Source of the DNA: JALWZX01 sp964506905
Lineage (GTDB): Bacteria; Patescibacteriota; WWE3; 2-01-FULL-39-13
Assembly (NCBI GenBank): GCA_964506905.1
Contig: CAZDNW010000052.1
Span: 1 to 10,730, forward strand
Length of the DNA stretch: 10,730 nt
Direction of reading: 5' to 3'
Within the stretch, counting starts at the first letter, position 1; each line of letters begins with the position of its first letter. A model generated the notes under the pieces. That model was not told the DNA's origin and did no database searches. It saw nothing but the letters and a program-made list of their open reading frames with translations. The position numbers and the translations under genes were made by a program. Positions 6,363-10,730 of this stretch are shown in pieces.

Positions 6363-7598
6363 ATGAAACAAGTCGACAAATATCTTGATAAAGTTAGCCA
6401 GAACTTAGATGAATTGGGCATAAAAAGAGGCTCAGAGGTTGTTTTAGGGCTTAGTGGTGGTGTTGATAGCTCTGTGTCCGCTTTAATACTAAAAGAGCTT
6501 GGATATTCTGTTAGGACCGTTTTTATACACTGTTGGAAAGGTAAGGGTGAGTCATGTGTTGCAGATGAAGATGAAAAAGATGCTGTAAAAGTTGCAACTC
6601 AACTTAAAATTCCAATTGAGATTATTGATTTAACTAAAGAGTACGATGAATATGTAATGAATTATTTTTGGTCTGAATATAAAAAGGGCAGAGTTCCCAA
6701 TGCTGATATTTTGTGTAATACATATATAAAATTTGGATTTTTTGCCGATTATGCGTTTAAAAATGGCGCGGATTATATAAGTACGGGTCATTATGTTCAA
6801 GTAAAAAAGTTTGATGATGATGCAGTATTTTTAGCAAGTGCTGTTGATGATAAAAAGGATCAATCATATTTTTTGTATCAAGTGAAAAAATCAGTGTTAG
6901 AGAAGAGTGTATTTGCGCTTGGTGTTCTTAAAAAAAGTGAGGCTAGAGAAATTGCTCGTGAATACGGGCTTCATAATGCCGATAAAGAAGATAGTACCGG
7001 AATTTGTTTTATCGGAAACATAAACATCAAACACTTTTTGAGTGAAAAATTGCAAAAGAAAAAGGGTGATGTAGTTAATTTAGATGGGGAAGTTATAGGT
7101 GAACATATCGGTTGTAACTTTTATACAGTTGGACAAAGGCACGGGTTTAAGGTTTACGAATATACCCCTGTGCCATTATATGTTGTGGATAAGGATTGTT
7201 CTAAAAATATTATCGTTGTAGGTAAAAGAGTTGATGCAATACAAAATGAGTTTTTGATTTATGATTCAGAAAGTGAAGTGAAAAATAATATTGAACTTGT
7301 GAAGAATATGAATGTGTTTAACGGTAATTTTTATGTGCGAATAAGAAACTTAGGCAAATTTGAGCCATCGAGTGTAGAAAATATTGATAGTAGTAGTTTA
7401 AATATAAGTGGAAATTGTAGCTTAAATGATAGTGGCTCAAATTTGCTGTTAATTAAATCTAAAACAAAAGGCTTTTTCGGAGTAACACCAGGGCAACATG
7501 GTGTAATTTACACAAAATTTAACAACGATTATATTGTTTTAGGTGGCGGAATAATAACTTGTGTAAATACAAAGTATATGAAAAGGTTTGAATTATAA
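6363..7598 (+). CDS. mnmA: tRNA-specific 2-thiouridylase MnmA
   Basis: MnmA uses ATP and a relayed sulfur to thiolate U34 in the anticodon of tRNAs for Lys, Glu and Gln. The protein has the ATP PP-loop SGGVDSS at 31-37, GRVPNADILCNTYIKF with the first catalytic cysteine at 118, the TGHYVQ strand at 141-146, DQSYFLYQV at 166-174, STGICFIG with the second catalytic cysteine at 215, and C-terminal TVGQRHG and VTPGQHGVIY. It is complete and should be active. At 411 residues it is longer than the usual 360-370 or so. The excess is partly a Ser/Asn-rich stretch at about 335-361 (SSVENIDSSSLNISGN and following) inserted in the C-terminal beta-barrel, and partly a short tail after the VLGGGIIT strand. 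A perfect 10-bp palindrome, TAAGCGCTTA, follows the stop but has no hairpin loop, so no terminator is called. Confidence 0.96.
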   Translation: MKQVDKYLDKVSQNLDELGIKRGSEVVLGLSGGVDSSVSALILKELGYSVRTVFIHCWKGKGESCVADEDEKDAVKVATQLKIPIEIIDLTKEYDEYVMNYFWSEYKKGRVPNADILCNTYIKFGFFADYAFKNGADYISTGHYVQVKKFDDDAVFLASAVDDKKDQSYFLYQVKKSVLEKSVFALGVLKKSEAREIAREYGLHNADKEDSTGICFIGNINIKHFLSEKLQKKKGDVVNLDGEVIGEHIGCNFYTVGQRHGFKVYEYTPVPLYVVDKDCSKNIIVVGKRVDAIQNEFLIYDSESEVKNNIELVKNMNVFNGNFYVRIRNLGKFEPSSVENIDSSSLNISGNCSLNDSGSNLLLIKSKTKGFFGVTPGQHGVIYTKFNNDYIVLGGGIITCVNTKYMKRFEL

Positions 7599-7695
7599 TA
7601 TTTTTAAGCGCTTATTTTATTGATGTAATTAAATTTGAGTTCGACTTTTGCGACGAAAATAACCCTATAATAAAGAACTCCTTAGATTAACTTGC

Positions 7696-7724
7696 TTGAC
7701 TTATTTGTGTTCAAATGTTGTAAT
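7696..7724 (+). promoter_or_regulatory. Sigma-70-type promoter of the 355-residue membrane protein gene
   Basis: TTGACT (7696-7701) and TGTAAT (7719-7724) are separated by exactly 17 bp, each with five of six consensus bases. The expected start is near 7731, giving a leader of about 31 bases that contains GAGAAGG seven bases before the ATG at 7762. This is the only gene in the window with both a full -35/-10 pair and a plausible Shine-Dalgarno. A second TATAAT at 7666-7671 lacks a good -35. Confidence 0.6.
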
Positions 7725-7761
7725 TATATTAAGGACGGGCTCTAGCCGAGAAGGCATAAAA

Positions 7762-8829
7762 ATGAGCAAGAAAAATACCCAATGCAAGGAGTCGAAAAAA
7801 TGTTTATTAAAAGAATCTTTTAAAGATTTATTTCATTATAAATCAGAAAAAAAACTTATTAATTACGAACAACTTCATTTGGTTAATCATAAAGAGTTAT
7901 TAGGTCTTGTCGATTGGAAGCAACTTCATCTTATTCATGTTCCAACCCTAAAATACTTTTTTGAATATGTTGGCGTTTTAATTGTGTATTTGTTTGTTTT
8001 AAGCGGGTTTGGGTTTATGTTTATGACTGGCGGCTCTCCAACTGATTATAAGGCAAACTCACAAATGATTGTGAATAATTACATCGATCCTGCAATTTAT
8101 GATTTTAGTGACGATTATGGTTATGGTAATTCTGTAGCAATAAATACTGTGCAGAATGATAATTTCGATTACGACTTTAACGATGAAGAAAGACTGTCAA
8201 ATTATATTGCAAACGCAGATGTTGAGGTAGAAAAAGATATGTTAAGAGATACTAAGGATGGATTTATAGGTTTGGTGGTAGTTAGTAACAAGAAGTCTGA
8301 TGATGAGGACTTATCAAATAGAATTGACAATGAACAACTCGCAACCGTACCGAATTCTGACTTTGTGGTAGTAAGTGAAAAAGATGTTGCCACTAAGAAA
8401 AACGTTCAAGAGTTAGCTGTGAATAATGAACAGGCCGCGGTATTAGGTACATATTCAGTAAGAAGTATCAAAGATATGTTTAATACAGAAGCACAAGCCT
8501 CTGCACCGTTAGATAATGCAGATGTATCTAAATGTTCATTTAAGGTTGGGAATTCTTATTATCCAAGTGAATCAGAGATATCCATGCAAACTCTAAAAGA
8601 TAACTCTTATACAATTTGTGCATCATTTAATGATTCTGTTACCTATGCAGATTGGAATTATGTTGGATTAAATGGATCTGAGTCGTTAGTTAGAAGTTTT
8701 GGCGGTACTGACTGTTACGATTTCTCTGATTACGAAAGCGATTTTAAGCCGGGTGACCATATTGTTATTTCAAGTTTTGATGTTGAAACTCAAGAGGTAG
8801 GAACTTGTAGTTTAAGTTTCGTTAAATAA
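7762..8829 (+). CDS. Single-pass membrane protein with acidic outer domain, unknown function
   Basis: The 355-residue product is not recognised. A basic cytosolic head (1-65) contains two similar segments, YEQLHLVNH (35-43) and WKQLHLIHV (52-60), then PTLKYFFEYV leads into one membrane span at about 68-88 (YVGVLIVYLFVLSGFGFMFM). The remaining 265 residues should lie outside. Residues 95-250 are rich in Asp, Asn, Tyr and Ser and probably flexible. Residues about 255-355 look like a compact beta domain with four cysteines (258, 286, 318, 349), enough for two disulfides. An in-frame TTG at 7696 would add 22 residues but coincides with the -35 element; the ATG at 7762 has the Shine-Dalgarno-like GAGAAGG. 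It heads the envelope-gene cluster at the right of the window. Confidence 0.8.
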   Translation: MSKKNTQCKESKKCLLKESFKDLFHYKSEKKLINYEQLHLVNHKELLGLVDWKQLHLIHVPTLKYFFEYVGVLIVYLFVLSGFGFMFMTGGSPTDYKANSQMIVNNYIDPAIYDFSDDYGYGNSVAINTVQNDNFDYDFNDEERLSNYIANADVEVEKDMLRDTKDGFIGLVVVSNKKSDDEDLSNRIDNEQLATVPNSDFVVVSEKDVATKKNVQELAVNNEQAAVLGTYSVRSIKDMFNTEAQASAPLDNADVSKCSFKVGNSYYPSESEISMQTLKDNSYTICASFNDSVTYADWNYVGLNGSESLVRSFGGTDCYDFSDYESDFKPGDHIVISSFDVETQEVGTCSLSFVK

Positions 8830-8832
8830 ATA

Positions 8833-8872
8833 ATTAGTGGAATTCCACCTAATAGTCGTTAAGTCGATTAGG
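8833..8872 (+). repeat. Overlapping alternative hairpins between two membrane-protein genes
   Basis: ATTAG (8833-8837) can pair with CTAAT (8849-8853) around the palindrome TGGAATTCCA, leaving one bulged C at 8848. The same middle segment, CCTAAT (8848-8853), can instead pair with ATTAGG (8867-8872) around a 13-base loop. The two pairings exclude each other. No T tract follows, so neither is a clear terminator. The element ends 17 bases before the next ATG. Confidence 0.4.
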
Positions 8873-8889
8873 TAATTCAGTATTATTTT

Positions 8890-9090
8890 ATGTTTATACT
8901 AAAAGAAATAAAAACATATCTTTATATAATTGCATCGGTATTGTTATTTGTTGGAGTAATTATTGGTGTTAGTTCTAGTGGAATAGCTACTGCGGGTATT
9001 ACCGACGAATTGGGATATAATAAAGGCGTTGTTGAATATATTGAAATAGATATGTCTGTCGATGTTGAATTATTAGTGCCTCTTTCGTAA
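8890..9090 (+). CDS. Small single-pass membrane protein, unknown function
   Basis: The 66-residue frame has a short charged head (MFILKEIK), a strongly hydrophobic span at about 10-27 (YLYIIASVLLFVGVIIGV), a Ser/Gly/Ala stretch, and an acidic tail with VEYIEIDMSVDVELL and final VPLS. It could be a membrane-anchored small protein or have a signal peptide cut after the SSSGIATAG region. No family is recognised. Support is the sense-strand membrane pattern, position between two envelope genes in the same direction, and TATTAT (8881-8886) just upstream. There is no Shine-Dalgarno. It may be a stand-alone accessory protein of its neighbours or, less likely, the remnant of a longer gene. Confidence 0.55.
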   Translation: MFILKEIKTYLYIIASVLLFVGVIIGVSSSGIATAGITDELGYNKGVVEYIEIDMSVDVELLVPLS

Positions 9091-9267
9091 TCTATTACAT
9101 TTACTAATTAAAAACGAATTTATATTAAATTTGTTTCAGTTGAATTCCCTTAAATAATAAACTTTTTGCTTACCTTGATTTATAAGTTTTACTAGTGTAC
9201 TATGAGAATAGATTTGTTAGTTATACAGATCAAGTTAGTTTAGTTTTAGTTGTGTGTGCGCAGTTTT

Positions 9268-9294
9268 TTGAACACTCGCAACAAGTAGTATAAA
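9268..9294 (+). promoter_or_regulatory. Possible promoter in the 208-bp gap before the repeat-domain protein
   Basis: TTGAAC (9268-9273) and TATAAA (9289-9294) are 15 bp apart, a little short, and would start transcription at about the ATG at 9299. A second candidate upstream is TTGATT, 17 bp, TACTAT around 9175-9203, which would give a leader of about 90 bases. The rest of 9091-9298 holds no gene or clear hairpin that I can see. Confidence 0.3.
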
Positions 9295-9298
9295 TATT

Positions 9299-10730
9299 AT
9301 GGCTGACACTACAAAAGCGACAGGAAGCTCGCCACAAGCCAAAAAATCAGATGCCAACAAAACAAATCAATACATACTATACGCAATTCTCGCGGTATTG
9401 GTTATAGGTGTTGGATTTTTGATGTTTAGAGGCATATCAAATAAAAACACACCAACAAATGGTGGCGACAATAATCAAGAGCAGCCTGCTGACACAGTAG
9501 AAACCGGTACCATTTCGGGTACTATTGTTTACAACGGTTTGAAACCTCAAGAAGGCGATCAAGGTTATGTGAAACTTATGTACAGAGAGCATGGTACAAC
9601 TGAATTTAAAGAATTAGAAAACTTTACAATTCCATTAGAAGATAATGCAACATTTTCAGTTCCAGATGTTCCAGTAAATAAAACATATGATGCAAAAGCA
9701 GTATTATATGCTGGTGGTCAAAAGATAACTGATTCAAATGTAATAACAGTATCTGCACCATCAAGCGATAATGTTTTGGAATTCAATGTTACATTTGATA
9801 TGTTACCTGATTCAGCATTAGAACAAAATCCAGTAAAAATGTCTGGGCATGTTGATATAAATGGGTATATCCCAACAGGTTCTGTATTAAAGGTTTATGC
9901 AAAAGAAGTTAATAAACCAGATACAGCTTATCAAATGATAGCTGAAGAACCAATTACAGGTGCGCGAACATATTGGACATGGGATAATGCATTAGCTGGT
10001 AGAGAATATAATTTATATGTAGAAGCATATACAAGCCAAGGAAACTTGTTTGCTAAGTCTAATGTTGGTACAAAAGCGGCACCAGCAAAGAATGTCTATT
10101 TTGTAATAACTTCAAGAGCAAGTGCTCCAGAACAAAAAGCAACAATATCAGGTAGAGTTAAAGTAAATGGTAGTTTTGACAGTGGAACTCAAGTAAAGAT
10201 AAAGACAAGAGAGCATAACACTGGTGAATACCAAACTGTAACAACAGTAAGTCCAAGCAATTCATATGTAAGTTGGACATGGACTGGTGCAACATCAGGT
10301 AAAACATATGATGTTAAAGCATATCTAAGTGCACCTGACGGAAAGGATTTAGCAGAAGGTACACATTTAACAGTTGTTGCTCCTGCACAAAATGTTGATT
10401 TGGTTGTTGATTTAGGAAGCGGTTTAAGTAAACCTGAAGATAAGCCAAGTTTAAGCAGGTGCTATGATAACCCAGGTGGGGATACTAAAAAATACACAGC
10501 AATATTAACATTCAAGAATGTTGATGATGCTAAAAAATACAAGTTGCAAGTAGGTAAAAACCCAGGTGAAGCAAATGTTGCTAACAGCATTGTTAATAAC
10601 TCAGGAGATACAGATCCTACATTAACAATAAATGTAAATAAAGATGATACATACTACGCAAGATATGCATACACCGATTGTAGCGACTGTACAGATGACT
10701 CAAGCTTTTCACCATTTTCTGATACATTGG
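9299..10730 (+). CDS. Membrane-anchored protein with tandem beta-sandwich repeats, 3' end outside the window
   Basis: The frame opens at ATG 9299 and is still open at the right edge, giving 477 full codons. A Thr/Ala/Lys-rich cytosolic head is followed by one membrane span at about 25-43 (YILYAILAVLVIGVGFLMF) and a Gln/Asn/Thr-rich linker. Three repeats of about 95 residues follow, starting TISGTIVYNG (71), KMSGHVDING (180) and TISGRVKVNG (282), each with a late strand such as KTYDAKAVL, REYNLYVEAY or KTYDVKAYL. A fourth, different domain from about 384 has three cysteines in view (388, 461, 464) and a fibronectin-III-like strand pattern (KKYTAILTF, KKYKLQVG, TYYARYAYTD). The repeats resemble Ig-like or carboxypeptidase-regulatory-like sandwiches. 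The layout suggests a stalk displayed on the cell surface, perhaps for adhesion; that role is inference. No Shine-Dalgarno is seen. Confidence 0.85.
   Translation, partial: MADTTKATGSSPQAKKSDANKTNQYILYAILAVLVIGVGFLMFRGISNKNTPTNGGDNNQEQPADTVETGTISGTIVYNGLKPQEGDQGYVKLMYREHGTTEFKELENFTIPLEDNATFSVPDVPVNKTYDAKAVLYAGGQKITDSNVITVSAPSSDNVLEFNVTFDMLPDSALEQNPVKMSGHVDINGYIPTGSVLKVYAKEVNKPDTAYQMIAEEPITGARTYWTWDNALAGREYNLYVEAYTSQGNLFAKSNVGTKAAPAKNVYFVITSRASAPEQKATISGRVKVNGSFDSGTQVKIKTREHNTGEYQTVTTVSPSNSYVSWTWTGATSGKTYDVKAYLSAPDGKDLAEGTHLTVVAPAQNVDLVVDLGSGLSKPEDKPSLSRCYDNPGGDTKKYTAILTFKNVDDAKKYKLQVGKNPGEANVANSIVNNSGDTDPTLTINVNKDDTYYARYAYTDCSDCTDDSSFSPFSDTL

Noticed and set aside
1..10730. Frequent GAATTC sites (I count 11)
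   Set aside because: At an assumed one-third GC about four would be expected, but the sites are scattered in coding and non-coding DNA without common flanks, so no element is supported.
1..10730. Recoding of TGA, as in some CPR lineages
   Set aside because: TGA ends two well-supported genes and does not occur inside the conserved ones; tryptophan is TGG.
1..10730. CRISPR array, insertion sequence or phage genes
   Set aside because: No short regularly spaced repeats, transposase motifs or phage structural genes were seen.

Overview
The window is AT-rich, roughly one third GC by eye, and bacterial. All recognisable genes read through with the standard code: TGA is used as a stop at 5159-5161 and on the minus strand at 1381-1383. 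Small compact genes, near-absence of Shine-Dalgarno sequences, a D-lactate-dehydrogenase-type enzyme and several single-pass envelope proteins without known relatives suggest a Candidate Phyla Radiation (Patescibacteria) genome. That placement is inference: no rRNA or other strong marker is present.

Layout. 1-190 holds the C-terminal end of an unrecognised rightward gene. It meets, through overlapping stop codons, a leftward block read from the right as tRNA-Pro(CGG) (1918-1994), a short class I methyltransferase-like protein (1381-1845), and an alpha/beta hydrolase fused to a Nudix domain (187-1356). Rightward from 2079 is a membrane-anchored protein ending in three eight-cysteine modules, two of them identical in protein over 47 residues. 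A perfect 30-bp bidirectional terminator (3727-3756) separates it from the convergent nth gene (endonuclease III, 3788-4426). Across a 93-bp divergent promoter region with operator-like repeats lies a DNPH1/Rcl-like nucleotide N-hydrolase fused to a ribbon-helix-helix DNA-binding tail (4520-5161).

Then come a complete D-2-hydroxyacid dehydrogenase (5231-6277) and a complete mnmA tRNA 2-thiouridylase (6363-7598), each with its own promoter-like sequence. The right end is an envelope cluster: a 355-residue single-pass protein (7762-8829), a 66-residue membrane protein (8890-9090) and the first 477 residues of a single-pass protein with tandem beta-sandwich repeats (9299 to the window end).

Themes. 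One set is nucleotide and RNA housekeeping: Nth (base excision repair), the DNPH1-like and Nudix domains (possible nucleotide-pool cleaning), MnmA and tRNA-Pro. The other is cell-surface proteins with N-terminal membrane anchors and long outer domains. The most unusual items are the two domain fusions, the repeat-bearing nth/DNPH1-RHH promoter region, and the duplicated eight-cysteine modules that differ only at synonymous sites.
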